Positions 51,142-60,045 of a stretch of 64,000 nt of DNA are shown one piece after another. Each line of letters starts with the position of its first letter. Position 1 is the first letter of the stretch. Source of the DNA: Shiella aurantiaca (GTDB lineage Bacteria > Bacteroidota > Bacteroidia > Cytophagales > Cyclobacteriaceae); NCBI GenBank assembly GCA_030412945.1, contig JAUHJS010000009.1:1-64000 (forward strand), in the 5' to 3' direction. A program made the position numbers and the translations under genes. Below the pieces are notes generated by a model, which was not told where the DNA came from, ran no database searches, and saw nothing but the letters and a program-made list of their open reading frames with translations.

Positions 51142-52080
51142 ATGCATTTGTATAGACATAGCGATTGGTATGCTTTTTCTGAAGAAATCCCTTCGGGTTA
51201 CTCTTCACAGCTGCCCGATTTTCTGTACTACCATCCGGCTCATCTCCAAAGTAAAAACCTGAGCCTTTTTCAATCCTTTTTCATCCTTTCTATTCCCAAT
51301 AAATTGTGTCTTGCACAAATTAGCTTTGTGAGGAAATGGGAAGAAGCCCATAGCTTGCCTATGAGTTCCTATGCAGGACTTATTGGAACAGAGTCCATAG
51401 CAAAGGATGTGTTGACTGATTTTTTTCTTTGGATAAGGCAATCGCTAGCAAGCAAGGGCGTAAAAAAACTACACTGGGTGCAAACCCCTGCTGTGTTGGG
51501 TGGTTTAACGTTTGAAGTACCTGAACTGGCAGAACTAAAGGAACACATCAAAATCGGTCATTACTTGCCTATTGATGCGAACGATTTTTCGGAGAAAGTG
51601 CATACTATGCAGAAACGCAAACTGAAAAGAGCACATCAAGAGGGCTGGAAAATCCATCAAGCTCCTGTTGAACAAGCCGAAGAAGTGTTTGAACTCTTAG
51701 AAAAGTGGCGGATGAGCTCGGAAAAACCGCTTTCGCTTACTAAGCAGGATTTTATGCAACAAGTGCAGGCTGCTCCCGAAGCCTATGGTTTTTGGTTGAT
51801 AGAAAAGCAAGGACACTATGTAGCCGGAACGATAAGCGTACGCATCAGTCAAGATGTTTTGTACCATTTTTATCCGGCTACCGCTCCCGAGGCTAAAACA
51901 GAAAGCCCGATGGTATTTCTCACAGAGTCCTTGTATGATCATGCGCAAGCCAAAGGCTATCGCGTAATTGATTTGGGTACTTCGGAAGTAAATAATGCTA
52001 TATTGCCCTCTCTCGTTCAGTTTAAAGAAAGGATAGGAGGGCAAGTGTATCATAAGTCAGTACTTGATTGGGAATTGTAA
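51142..52080 (+). CDS. GNAT-fold acyl/aminoacyl transferase, FemAB/CelD-like
   Basis: A 312-residue protein. The second half resembles the Acetyltransf_6 domain: a helix with MQKRKLKRAHQEGW, strands with YGFWLIEKQGHYVAGTISVR, then PMVFLTESLYDHAQAKGYRVIDLGTS. Such proteins modify cell-wall or polysaccharide precursors. An ATG at 51142 is chosen; an ATG 13 codons upstream overlaps the divergent YigZ start. It is first in a three-gene run with a flippase and a GT2, which suggests decoration of a surface glycan (inference). Confidence 0.75.
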   Translation: MHLYRHSDWYAFSEEIPSGYSSQLPDFLYYHPAHLQSKNLSLFQSFFILSIPNKLCLAQISFVRKWEEAHSLPMSSYAGLIGTESIAKDVLTDFFLWIRQSLASKGVKKLHWVQTPAVLGGLTFEVPELAELKEHIKIGHYLPIDANDFSEKVHTMQKRKLKRAHQEGWKIHQAPVEQAEEVFELLEKWRMSSEKPLSLTKQDFMQQVQAAPEAYGFWLIEKQGHYVAGTISVRISQDVLYHFYPATAPEAKTESPMVFLTESLYDHAQAKGYRVIDLGTSEVNNAILPSLVQFKERIGGQVYHKSVLDWEL

Positions 52081-52083
52081 TAC

Positions 52084-53325
52084 ATGGGTTTTATAAAAGA
52101 TAGTCTGGAAACTTCTTTGGGGGTGGCCGCCAAAGTAATTGGGAGCTTGTTTTTGAACAAGGTTTTTGCACTTTTCTTTGGTGCTGCCGGAATATCCCTT
52201 ATAACTCATGTGCAAAATTACCTGTCCATTTTGGTACAGATTCCTATGGATGGAGTCAATCGCGGCTTCATCCGTAATTTTTCTCATTTACCCGACCGCG
52301 AGCAGAAAACCGCCCTTTTGGGCAATAGTTTCTGGCTGTCCTTACTGATTCTCCTGCTTACTTGGGGCCTATATGCGGTATTGTTCCCCAACTGGACCGA
52401 AGTATTTGGAATCCAAATTCATTCCCTAGGCTTTCAATTACTTTTGTTGGCTGCGGTGGTGGGAATGATTTTACAGGCCTTGCTGCTCAGTGTATTGCAA
52501 GCGCGGCAACAGTTTATGCGCCATAGCTATGGGCAACTTTTGCTGGCCTTGGTACAAATGCTGTTTTTGGGTGGTAGTCTGTACTTTGGAGGCGTGCAAA
52601 AAGCCATTGAGGCTTTTCTTTGGAGCCATATTAGTGGTGGTTTGCTATTGGTTTTTATAGCCGTGGTTCAATACCGTAAGCAGATTGTTTGGAGCAAACT
52701 ATGGAGTGTAAATTACTCCCGTCCGCTGTCTGGCTTTATTTGGATGGCTTTGAGTGTTCTTTTATTTGGTAAGACTATCGATTTTTTGGTGAGAGCCTTC
52801 AGTATCGATCGTTTTGGGGCAGAACCTACGGGTCTTTGGCAGTCGGTGGTACGCCTTTCCGATATGTACATCATGTTGTTTATTTCGGTAGTAGGTTCGG
52901 TGTTTTATCCGGGAGTCAGCCGTTTGATTTTTGATTTCGAGGCCTTGAAAAAATACATTCGCGAAGTTTTTAAGGTACTGATTCCCGTTCTCTTGGTTTT
53001 TTTTCTGGTCTTGTACGGCATGGGCGAATGGCTGCTACGCTTGTTTTATACCCGCGATTTCATCTCAGCAAAGGTTTTTATGCCTTACCAATTCATAGGC
53101 GATTTTTTGGCTATGTGCTCCTTTTTATTGGCCTATGTGCTCTCCGCACAAGCGCGAACCATTACTTTTATTGCTATTCAGGCGTTTTCAGCGGGCATTT
53201 ACATGCTTTGCATTTACGTTTTCCTTAGCGAATGGGGAATAATGAGCTTCGCCATGGCCCACATGGTGCGCTACATGCTTTTCTTTCTACTTTTGGTATA
53301 CCTGAACCGTAAGCTGCTGAACTAA
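52084..53325 (+). CDS. Polysaccharide flippase (Wzx/MOP superfamily)
   Basis: A 413-residue membrane protein with about 12 helices in the MOP-flippase layout; the N-terminus GVAAKVIGSLFLNKVFALFFGAAGISL is typical of O-antigen translocases. It would move an undecaprenyl-linked oligosaccharide across the inner membrane. It starts three bases after the GNAT gene and its stop overlaps the GT2 start (TAATG), so all three are coupled. Confidence 0.85.
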   Translation: MGFIKDSLETSLGVAAKVIGSLFLNKVFALFFGAAGISLITHVQNYLSILVQIPMDGVNRGFIRNFSHLPDREQKTALLGNSFWLSLLILLLTWGLYAVLFPNWTEVFGIQIHSLGFQLLLLAAVVGMILQALLLSVLQARQQFMRHSYGQLLLALVQMLFLGGSLYFGGVQKAIEAFLWSHISGGLLLVFIAVVQYRKQIVWSKLWSVNYSRPLSGFIWMALSVLLFGKTIDFLVRAFSIDRFGAEPTGLWQSVVRLSDMYIMLFISVVGSVFYPGVSRLIFDFEALKKYIREVFKVLIPVLLVFFLVLYGMGEWLLRLFYTRDFISAKVFMPYQFIGDFLAMCSFLLAYVLSAQARTITFIAIQAFSAGIYMLCIYVFLSEWGIMSFAMAHMVRYMLFFLLLVYLNRKLLN

Positions 53326-54200
53326 TGGCTAATGAGAAACTTCCGCTCGTCTCCATTATTTGCGTGTGCTATCAGCATAAAGCCTACATTACTAATGCCC
53401 TGCGTTCCGTAGTGCAGCAAACCTATCCGCATTGCGAGCTTATTATTGTAGATAATGGTAGCACAGATGGTAGCGTAGAAGAAATCAAGTTTTTTCTTAC
53501 TCAGCATCCTGATGCACAGGCGATTTTCTTCGAGCAGACCAAAACCTATCCGGCAGCATTTAATGAGGGGCTCAAAAGAAGTAAAGGCGACTATATTATT
53601 GATTTGGCGGGCGATGATATGCTACTTTCACAAAGGGCCGAATGGGCGGTGGAGAAAATGCAAGAGGAAGAAGGATTGGGTGTACAGTTTACCGATGCTA
53701 TTTTGATTTCACAGGAGGGTCATTATTTAGGCTTGCATTCAGATGCTTACCCACATGAAAGCATTCCTCAAGGGATGATTTATGAGTATTTGCTCTCCCG
53801 CTATTTTCTTTTGGCCCCTACCATGTGTTTTAGAAGGAAAATGCTCGAAGAAGTGGGTGGATACGATGCCAGCCTGCATTTTGAAGATTTTGATACCTGG
53901 GTACGAACCGCCCAGCGATGGAAATACCAATACATTCCCATCCCCACGGTGAGGCGAAGAATCCATGATAAATCCTTATCCCAAGCACAGAAAAAAGGAA
54001 AGAATGCTCATCTGATGGATGTATACAAAGTGTGCTGCAAAGCCTTTCTTCAGCATACCTACAAAAAAGAAGAGAGGGCTTTACTCCAGCGCATACGCTA
54101 TGAAATGGGACATGCTTTGCGACAAGGAAGATGGGCTATCGCGGGACGATACCTGATTTTATCCCTGCAAATTCTGCTGCGTTACCATAAAATGTCCTAA
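53325..54200 (+). CDS. Glycosyltransferase family 2
   Basis: A 291-residue GT-A fold enzyme. SIICVCYQHKAYI opens the nucleotide-binding domain, VDNGSTDGS binds the nucleotide, the metal-binding D.D motif lies in IIDLAGDDMLL, and HFEDFDTWVR supplies the ED.D-type acceptor/base motif. The sugar donor cannot be told. It probably builds the same surface oligosaccharide as the adjacent flippase. Confidence 0.9.
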   Translation: MANEKLPLVSIICVCYQHKAYITNALRSVVQQTYPHCELIIVDNGSTDGSVEEIKFFLTQHPDAQAIFFEQTKTYPAAFNEGLKRSKGDYIIDLAGDDMLLSQRAEWAVEKMQEEEGLGVQFTDAILISQEGHYLGLHSDAYPHESIPQGMIYEYLLSRYFLLAPTMCFRRKMLEEVGGYDASLHFEDFDTWVRTAQRWKYQYIPIPTVRRRIHDKSLSQAQKKGKNAHLMDVYKVCCKAFLQHTYKKEERALLQRIRYEMGHALRQGRWAIAGRYLILSLQILLRYHKMS

Positions 54201-54222
54201 ATTCATACGAAAAGCCAATGCT

Positions 54223-54783
54223 ATGATTCTTCCCGATGCCCGTCCGGTTCAGTATTCGCGTACCACCATTACCGAACTCATGATTCCTTCTTATGCCAAT
54301 TTTGGTGGAAAAATCCATGGAGGTATTTTGCTTTCTTTGATTGATAAGGTAGCCTATGCTTGCGCCAGTAAGCATGCGGGCAATTATTGCGTAACGGTTT
54401 CGGTAAACGATGTGGAGTTCTGGCAACCCGTGGAAGTGGGCGACCTGGTGAGCCTTCATGCTTCGGTGAATTATGTAGGGCGAACCAGCTTAGTTGTGGG
54501 GATTAAAGTGATTGCTGAAAATGTGAAACAAGGGACGGTGAAGCACACCAACACCTGCTATGTAACCATGGTGGCCAAAGGCGATGACAACAAGCCTACC
54601 GAGGTGCCCGAGTTGATTTTGGAAACCAAAGACGATGTGAGGCGATTTATTGAAGCGGTGCGGATGCGCGCCATCAAACGGATGGTAAAAGAGCAGCTCG
54701 ATGATGTCAAATCAACAGTGGAAGTAGCAAAAGCAAAAGAAATCCTGAAAGAGGAGCGTTGCCGGATTACCTACGAAATCTAA
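54223..54783 (+). CDS. Acyl-CoA thioesterase, hotdog fold (YciA/BFIT-like)
   Basis: A 186-residue protein with one hotdog domain. NFGGKIHGGILLSLIDKVAYACASKHAG carries the catalytic Asn/Asp helix of the YciA/acyl-CoA hydrolase group; VSVNDVEFWQPVEVGD and KHTNTCYVTMVA follow. A charged helical C-terminal tail (about 140-186) is typical of Bacteroidota versions. It hydrolyses acyl-CoA; substrate range unknown. It lies 22 bases after the GT2 gene. Confidence 0.88.
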   Translation: MILPDARPVQYSRTTITELMIPSYANFGGKIHGGILLSLIDKVAYACASKHAGNYCVTVSVNDVEFWQPVEVGDLVSLHASVNYVGRTSLVVGIKVIAENVKQGTVKHTNTCYVTMVAKGDDNKPTEVPELILETKDDVRRFIEAVRMRAIKRMVKEQLDDVKSTVEVAKAKEILKEERCRITYEI

Positions 54784-54789
54784 AGACCT

Positions 54790-55713
54790 TTATCTTCGAT
54801 TATCCTCCCCGCTAAGCATAGAAAGGTAACTTTCATAGCGCGTCTCCGGAATGGTTCCGGCCTGTACTTGTGCCAATACCTCACAGCCGGGTTCGTGCAC
54901 ATGGGTGCAATTGTGAAAGCGGCATTCGCCCAGAAGGGCACGCATTTCGGGGAAATAATGAGCCAGTTCTTCTTCTTCAATATCCACCAAGGCAAGCTCT
55001 TTAATGCCCGGAGTGTCAATCAAAAAGGTATCATCAGGAAGGAGGAACATCTCTGCAAAAGTGGTGGTGTGCACGCCTTTGTTGGCAAAGCTGGAAATTT
55101 CAGATGTTTTTTGTTGGATACGGCTATCCAAGGCATTGAGGAGGGTAGATTTTCCGGCACCCGAGTGGCCCGAAATCAACGAAGTTTTTCCTTTAATGAG
55201 AGCTTTAAGCGGATCGAGTCCGGTTTGTTCCGTGGCCGATATCGCCAAGCAGGTATAGCCAATGGAAGTATACAAATAGGCAATGGCCTCTTGGTATTCG
55301 CGTTCATCTTCGCTCAGTAAATCGGTTTTATTGAAAACCAAAACAGCCGGAATACGGAAGGCCTCGCATGAAACCAAAAAACGGTCGATAAAGCCCAAAG
55401 AGGTTCTCGGTTGTTTGAGGGTAACTAAGAGTAAGGCTTGATCTACATTGGCCGCTATCATATGGGCAGAATGCTTATTGTGGGGTGATTTCCGTATCAC
55501 ATAATTCTCTCTCGGCTCAATATCAGTGATAATGGCGGTTCCTTCTTCTCCCTCTTCCACTTGAAAGACCACCCAGTCGCCTACCGCAATGGGGTTGGTA
55601 GTTTTCAGGCCTTCGTTACGAAATTTCCCTCGCAAGCGGCACTCGATCAATTGCTTGTCTTCGGTAAGTACCTGATACCACGACCCGGTCGATTTGATTA
55701 CTTTTCCCTTCAT
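54790..55713 (-). CDS. rsgA: Ribosome small subunit-dependent GTPase A
   Basis: A 307-residue 30S assembly/quality GTPase. An N-terminal OB fold is followed by the circularly permuted GTPase order: G4 NKTD (128-131), then G1 GHSGAGKST (182-190), then G3 DTPG (233-236). The C-terminal zinc motif is C264, C269, H271 and C277. It overlaps waaA by four bases on the same strand (ATGA), so translation is coupled. It converges with the thioesterase gene, only six bases apart. Confidence 0.96.
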   Translation of the reverse strand: MKGKVIKSTGSWYQVLTEDKQLIECRLRGKFRNEGLKTTNPIAVGDWVVFQVEEGEEGTAIITDIEPRENYVIRKSPHNKHSAHMIAANVDQALLLVTLKQPRTSLGFIDRFLVSCEAFRIPAVLVFNKTDLLSEDEREYQEAIAYLYTSIGYTCLAISATEQTGLDPLKALIKGKTSLISGHSGAGKSTLLNALDSRIQQKTSEISSFANKGVHTTTFAEMFLLPDDTFLIDTPGIKELALVDIEEEELAHYFPEMRALLGECRFHNCTHVHEPGCEVLAQVQAGTIPETRYESYLSMLSGEDNRR

Positions 55714-56960
55714 AGGCTCGGTAAGGTTTTTAGCTGCGACAGGATAGCCTCGGTAGCGCCCGTATTGCTTTTTACATATTCTTTTATCAAAAGGCGGGTT
55801 TTTTGGTCGAGTTCAGGCTGATTCCAAAGCCTCATAAAGGCTTCCGTAAAGGCCTCGGTTGAACCTATAGCAAAAGCTCCTTGAGCTGCTATCAAGGCCA
55901 CCGCTTCTTGAAATTTTTGATAATTTTTATTTCCGAAAAACACGGGCAAACCAAAAGTGGCCGCTTCCAAAATATTGTGCAATCCTTTACCAAAAGCCCC
56001 TCCAATATAGGCATAATCCCCGTATTGATAGAGCGAAGAGAGCATACCCATATTGTCAATTAGAAGAATGCGATGCTGGGAAGCTTGAAAATCTTCAAAA
56101 GCGGAAAAGCGAATGAGTGTATTGCCCAATTCTTGCTCAAAAAACTGAATAGTGGCCGCATCAATTTCATGCGGGGCAATGATCCATTTAAGTTCAGCCG
56201 GCCCTTGTGTGATGAAGGATTTTAATACCTGCAAATCTTCTTTCCAGCAGCTTCCTATCACCATGATTTTGTTTCCTTGGCGGAAAACTTCGGCTTGAGG
56301 AATGGCTTTCGCTTGAGCCGCAATGGTGGCTACACGGTCGAAGCGGGTATCGCCTGCTATGCTTACCTTGCTGATACCAATTTGCTGAAGGAGCTTTTGA
56401 GATGCTTCATTCTGCACAAAAAGGTGTTGGAAAAAGCCGAGAATATTGCGGTAAAATCCTCCATATCCGCGAAAGAATATCTGTTCTTTTCGGAAGATGC
56501 CCGAGACCAAAAATAGGGGGATTTGACGTTGGTGCAAAGTGCGGAGATAATGATACCAAAACTCATATTTGACAAAAAATACCACCGAGGGATTTATGCA
56601 ATCAATAAATCGAGTGGCTTGTCGGGGCGAATCAAAAGGTAAATAAACAATGGCCGTGGGCAAGGCATAATTTTTTCGGATTTCATAGCCGCTAGGCGAG
56701 AAAAAGCTCAGCACGATTTTATATTGCGGGTAGCGGGCCGTAAAAGCTTCCATGAGCGGTCGGCCTTGCTCAAATTCACCCAAAGAAGCGCAATGAAACC
56801 AAGCTACGGGCTGGGTATTGCCTTGCAGCGCCCTTTCCAAAATCGTAAAGGTTTCACGCCTACCGGCCAGCATCTTTTGGGCTTTGGAATGAAAAGGAGC
56901 CATCAGTCGCAGCAGAAGCGAATACATGGCAAGACCTACGCGATAAAAGATTAAACCCAT
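55710..56960 (-). CDS. waaA: 3-deoxy-D-manno-octulosonic acid (Kdo) transferase
   Basis: A 416-residue GT-B enzyme that adds Kdo to lipid A precursor in LPS synthesis. The N-terminal membrane anchor is followed by WFHCASLGEFEQGRPLM, where the conserved Glu is the catalytic base. Later come VFFVKYEFWYHYL, IIAPHEID and AYIGGAFGKGLHNILEAATFGLPVFFG. Length and N-terminus match the family. A promoter with ideal spacing ends only four bases before the ATG. It is transcribed with rsgA. Confidence 0.94.
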   Translation of the reverse strand: MGLIFYRVGLAMYSLLLRLMAPFHSKAQKMLAGRRETFTILERALQGNTQPVAWFHCASLGEFEQGRPLMEAFTARYPQYKIVLSFFSPSGYEIRKNYALPTAIVYLPFDSPRQATRFIDCINPSVVFFVKYEFWYHYLRTLHQRQIPLFLVSGIFRKEQIFFRGYGGFYRNILGFFQHLFVQNEASQKLLQQIGISKVSIAGDTRFDRVATIAAQAKAIPQAEVFRQGNKIMVIGSCWKEDLQVLKSFITQGPAELKWIIAPHEIDAATIQFFEQELGNTLIRFSAFEDFQASQHRILLIDNMGMLSSLYQYGDYAYIGGAFGKGLHNILEAATFGLPVFFGNKNYQKFQEAVALIAAQGAFAIGSTEAFTEAFMRLWNQPELDQKTRLLIKEYVKSNTGATEAILSQLKTLPSL

Positions 56961-56964
56961 GGTG

Positions 56965-56994
56965 CAAAATTAGCCGAATACCCTGATTTGCCAA
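56965..56994 (-). promoter_or_regulatory. Promoter of waaA-rsgA, abutting the start codon
   Basis: On the minus strand TTG (complement of 56992-56994), a 19-base spacer and TAATTTTG (complement of 56965-56972). Both elements match the consensus. Only four bases separate the -7 element from the ATG, predicting a leaderless or nearly leaderless mRNA. Confidence 0.65.
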
Positions 56995-57016
56995 CAGAAG
57001 TAATCGGGAATGCCCT

Positions 57017-57044
57017 AAAAAAGAAAACCCCTCTAAAAGAGGGG
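57017..57044 (-). terminator. Terminator after the peroxiredoxin gene
   Basis: CCCCTC (57028-57033) pairs with GAGGGG (57039-57044). On the minus strand TTTTCTTTTTT follows. Confidence 0.85.
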
Positions 57045-57078
57045 CATTCTTAAACCTAAATGAACATGAAATTACAAA

Positions 57079-57708
57079 TTAATGGCTGGCCAGATAGCTG
57101 GCTACGCCTTCGCGGGTGGCCTGCATGGCATCTTTGCCTTCGCTCCAGTTGGCAGGGCAAACTTCCCCGAATTTCTCCACGTGATGCAGGGCATCTACCA
57201 AGCGAAGGGTTTCGTCAATATTTCTGCCCAATGGCAAATCATTCACGGTTTCTTGTCTTACAACGCCATTCTTATCAATTAAGTATGTGCCGCGGTAAGA
57301 AACTGGGTTCCCTTGAAACACCAATTCATCATTTTCATTATACGCCCAATCTCCGGCCAATACACCAAAATTTTTGGCAATGGTTTTAGAGGAATCAGCA
57401 ATCAAAGGATAGGTAACTCCGGCAATACCGCCTTTGTCTTTGGCTACATTTAACCATGCCAAGTGCGTTTCTTCTGTGTCGCAAGAGCAACCCACTACGG
57501 CTACATCTCTTTTCTCAAATTCAGCGAGCTTCTCTTGGAACGCATGAATTTCGGTAGGGCACACAAAAGTGAAATCTTTAGGATAAAAGAATAAAACCAC
57601 ATCCTTTTTGCCGATGTATTGCTCAAGGCTGAAGTTTTCAACGATTTCCTCACCGTTAATTACGGCAGGAGAATTAAATGAAGGAGCTTTTTTTCCTACT
57701 AATGACAT
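57079..57708 (-). CDS. 2-Cys peroxiredoxin (AhpC type)
   Basis: A 209-residue peroxidase that reduces H2O2 and organic hydroperoxides. The peroxidatic site is P43..T47..C50 in YPKDFTFVCPTE, and the resolving Cys is C184 in GEVCPANW. A catalytic Arg lies at about 139 in YRGTYLID. The adjacent Cys pair GCSCDTEETH at 74-76 is usual in this group. No ahpF is adjacent, so reduction probably uses thioredoxin. It has its own promoter with operator-like palindromes, and its own terminator. Confidence 0.94.
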   Translation of the reverse strand: MSLVGKKAPSFNSPAVINGEEIVENFSLEQYIGKKDVVLFFYPKDFTFVCPTEIHAFQEKLAEFEKRDVAVVGCSCDTEETHLAWLNVAKDKGGIAGVTYPLIADSSKTIAKNFGVLAGDWAYNENDELVFQGNPVSYRGTYLIDKNGVVRQETVNDLPLGRNIDETLRLVDALHHVEKFGEVCPANWSEGKDAMQATREGVASYLASH

Positions 57709-57852
57709 GTTAATGGATTTTTATGAAATATGTATTTGTGTTGTTTACGGTTTCCAACTTATCTTTTACCAATGGGATATTTTCATCTTTTTAAGATAAA
57801 TTATTGATTTTCAAATTTGTATAAAAGGTTTTTCTCTCCTGCTAGAAGGCTG

Positions 57853-57884
57853 CAAAAGTAGGAATAAATACTTGTTGTAACAAG
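57853..57884 (-). promoter_or_regulatory. Promoter of the peroxiredoxin gene with overlapping palindrome
   Basis: On the minus strand TTG (complement of 57881-57883), a 20-base spacer and TACTTTTG (complement of 57853-57860). A perfect inverted repeat CTTGTT-GT-AACAAG (57871-57884) covers the -33 element and could be a repressor or activator site. The leader would be about 140 bases. Confidence 0.62.
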
Positions 57885-57896
57885 CATACATGTAAA

Positions 57897-57914
57897 ATAC
57901 CGAATATGCGGTAT
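57897..57914. repeat. Second inverted repeat in the peroxiredoxin upstream region
   Basis: ATACCG (57897-57902) and CGGTAT (57909-57914) around a six-base centre, just upstream of the -33 element. The rest of the 317-base spacer (57709-58025) is AT-rich and holds nothing else I can identify apart from the promoter elements. Confidence 0.45.
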
Positions 57915-57978
57915 GGTGATTGGGAAAAATAAAACAGATATTGCAGGTGGTAAAGTGCAAAAACCTTTAGTCTTTATT

Positions 57979-57986
57979 TATATTTG
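57979..57986 (+). promoter_or_regulatory. Candidate -7 element for the DUF6588 gene
   Basis: TATATTTG, a perfect TAnnTTTG, 39 bases before the ATG at 58026. The -33 element is not clear. Confidence 0.45.
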
Positions 57987-58025
57987 AATTTGAGCCATTA
58001 TCTTAGAACAAAAAACACTATTCGT

Positions 58026-59162
58026 ATGAAAAAACGTCTATCCCAAGTATTTGTAGGCCTACTCATGGTGATGTTTGCCATGGCATGGGCGCCCTCCGCG
58101 TATGCACAAGGAGCCGATGACATGATTAAATTCATCCTAGCCAGTAGAGGCGATGCTGAAAAAATCACAGAAAGTTATTCTGCTCCTTTTTTGAAAGGCT
58201 TTGGTTATGGCATTAATGCCGGCTGGAACAATACGGCCCGTCCTCATAAAACCCTAGGCTTTGATTTAACAGTTACGGTTAGCCCTGTATTCATTCCAGC
58301 TGCGGATGAGGTGTTTACCTTCAATAATGCCGAGTATACCAGTATTCAGCTCGCGCCAGGATCCTCTGATCAAATTTCTACCATTTTTGGCCCCCAGTAT
58401 GAGAGCGGAGATGCGAATATTCCTGAATTGCAAGTTGAATTTGATGCGGGGAATTTTGAACCTGCGCTGGCAGGGGAAACAGTTACCGCTAACTTCCCTA
58501 TGAATGCCGGTTTAGGTTTCAAGGAAGATATTGGGTACAACTTTGTTCCCATGCCTATGGCGCAGTTGAGTGTGGGTATTGTGAAAGGAACTGAGCTTAA
58601 ATTACGCTATGTGCCTACCATTGCACTGGGTGATGCCGGAGAAATCGGTATGTTCGGTATGGGTGTGAAGCATGACTTCAAACAATGGATACCGGGCATT
58701 AAGCATTTGCCTTTTGATATGTCTGGTTTTATTGGTTTTACCCGTTTGAAAGCTAACTATGGAGTGGATTCAGAGTCCCTGGGTCTTACTTTGGCCAATG
58801 ATGGTATCGAAGTTCGTAATCCTAATAACAATCAGGCAGCTGTTTTCTCATCAAACGGAACTGTAATCCAGGGATTTATCTCTAAAAAACTCCTATTCTT
58901 TACTCCTTATGTCGGTATTGGTTTTCAGCGGGTATCTACACGCTTAGCGATGGAAGGGGATTATGATATACATTTCCAAAATGCCACCTCACAAGGCAAC
59001 GTGTTGGTAAATACGCCTCTTGATTTAAAAGTAGCAGAAGGAAGCCTTATGGCCAGTGTAGGTGCTCAGGTGAAAATCCTTTGGGTGCTTGCTATGCATG
59101 CGGAATATACGGTAGCTAAGTACAATACCTTTACTTTCGGCTTTGGTATCAATATTCGTTAA
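58026..59162 (+). CDS. DUF6588 family outer-membrane protein
   Basis: A 378-residue protein with a signal peptide over residues 1-28 (ending SAYAQ). GYGINAGWNNTARPHKTLGFDLTV and PMPMAQLSVGIVKGTELKLRYVPT are family features; amphipathic strands and a terminal aromatic strand (TFTFGFGINIR) suggest an outer-membrane beta-barrel. Function unknown; the family is restricted to Bacteroidota as far as I recall. ATG 58026 is chosen because the upstream 14 codons precede the signal peptide and contain the promoter area. It has its own terminator. Confidence 0.85.
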   Translation: MKKRLSQVFVGLLMVMFAMAWAPSAYAQGADDMIKFILASRGDAEKITESYSAPFLKGFGYGINAGWNNTARPHKTLGFDLTVTVSPVFIPAADEVFTFNNAEYTSIQLAPGSSDQISTIFGPQYESGDANIPELQVEFDAGNFEPALAGETVTANFPMNAGLGFKEDIGYNFVPMPMAQLSVGIVKGTELKLRYVPTIALGDAGEIGMFGMGVKHDFKQWIPGIKHLPFDMSGFIGFTRLKANYGVDSESLGLTLANDGIEVRNPNNNQAAVFSSNGTVIQGFISKKLLFFTPYVGIGFQRVSTRLAMEGDYDIHFQNATSQGNVLVNTPLDLKVAEGSLMASVGAQVKILWVLAMHAEYTVAKYNTFTFGFGINIR

Positions 59163-59186
59163 GCAGATCGATGCATAAGATACAGT

Positions 59187-59214
59187 AAAAGAGGAGCCAA
59201 ATGGCTCCTCTTTT
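59187..59214. terminator. Bidirectional terminator between DUF6588 and enoyl-CoA hydratase genes
   Basis: AAAAGAGGAGCC (59187-59198), loop AAAT, GGCTCCTCTTTT (59203-59214): a 12-base perfect stem with A/T tails for both strands. Confidence 0.92.
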
Positions 59215-59219
59215 CGTAG

Positions 59220-59993
59220 TTAGCGTCCTTTAAAGTCGGCTTTACGCTTTTCTATGAAGGCATTCATGCCTTCTTTTTGGTCTTCAGAAGCGAAGAGAAG
59301 ATAGAAGTTCTTACGCTCAAATTGAAGGCCTTCTTCTAGCGAGGTTTCAAAGGAGCGGTTTACGGCTTCCTTGGCCAATCGGGTGGCAATTGGTGACATC
59401 TCAGCAATTTCTTTGGCCAGTTTCATGGTTTCTTCTAGGTAAAGTGCCACGGGTACCACGCGGTTTACCAAACCATAGCGTTCAGCTTCTTCTGCGGAAA
59501 TAAATTTTCCGGTTAGTACCATTTCCATGGCTTTGGCTTTGCCAATGGCTTTGGTCAAACGCTGGGTGCCACCTGCACCGGGCATCACGCCAATCTTGAT
59601 TTCGGGCTGTCCAAATTTGGCTGTTTCTGAAGCGATGATCATATCGCAGGTCATAGCCAACTCGCAGCCACCACCCAAAGCAAAGCCCGATACGGCTGCT
59701 ATCAGGGGCTTCTTGGTCTTTTTGATTTGGTCCCAGGTGCTAAATTGGTCTACTAGGTACATATCAATGGCACTTTTTCCTGCCATTTGTTTGATGTCGG
59801 CTCCGGCTGCAAATGCTTTTTCGTTGCCAGTGAGCACAATTACCCGCACCGAATCTTCGGCATCAAGCATTTTTAAGGCATCGCGCAGCTCGCCCATTAG
59901 TTGCAAATTGAGCGCATTTAGCTCTTTGGGACGATTCAGTTCTATTAAAGCAATGTGGTTTTGATATTGGGGGGTAACTTTGATAAACTCCAT
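59220..59993 (-). CDS. Enoyl-CoA hydratase/isomerase family protein
   Basis: A 257-residue crotonase. The oxyanion hole is formed by AFAAGADIKQM and GFALGGGCELAM. Both catalytic Glu residues of the classical hydratase are present, in GGGCE and in FGQPEIKIGVMPGAGG. It hydrates trans-2-enoyl-CoA in beta-oxidation or in degradation of branched or aromatic acyl-CoAs. The ATG at 59993 fits the family. A long leader carrying an attenuator-like hairpin precedes it. Confidence 0.93.
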   Translation of the reverse strand: MEFIKVTPQYQNHIALIELNRPKELNALNLQLMGELRDALKMLDAEDSVRVIVLTGNEKAFAAGADIKQMAGKSAIDMYLVDQFSTWDQIKKTKKPLIAAVSGFALGGGCELAMTCDMIIASETAKFGQPEIKIGVMPGAGGTQRLTKAIGKAKAMEMVLTGKFISAEEAERYGLVNRVVPVALYLEETMKLAKEIAEMSPIATRLAKEAVNRSFETSLEEGLQFERKNFYLLFASEDQKEGMNAFIEKRKADFKGR

Positions 59994-60045
59994 AGTGGTG
60001 ATTTTTAGGTCACCAAAAAAAGAAATTGGTAGGCATATATAAAAG

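Noticed and set aside
57709-58025. A riboswitch in the long spacer before the DUF6588 gene
   Set aside because: No conserved riboswitch core could be recognised; the spacer is explained by two divergent promoters and palindromes.
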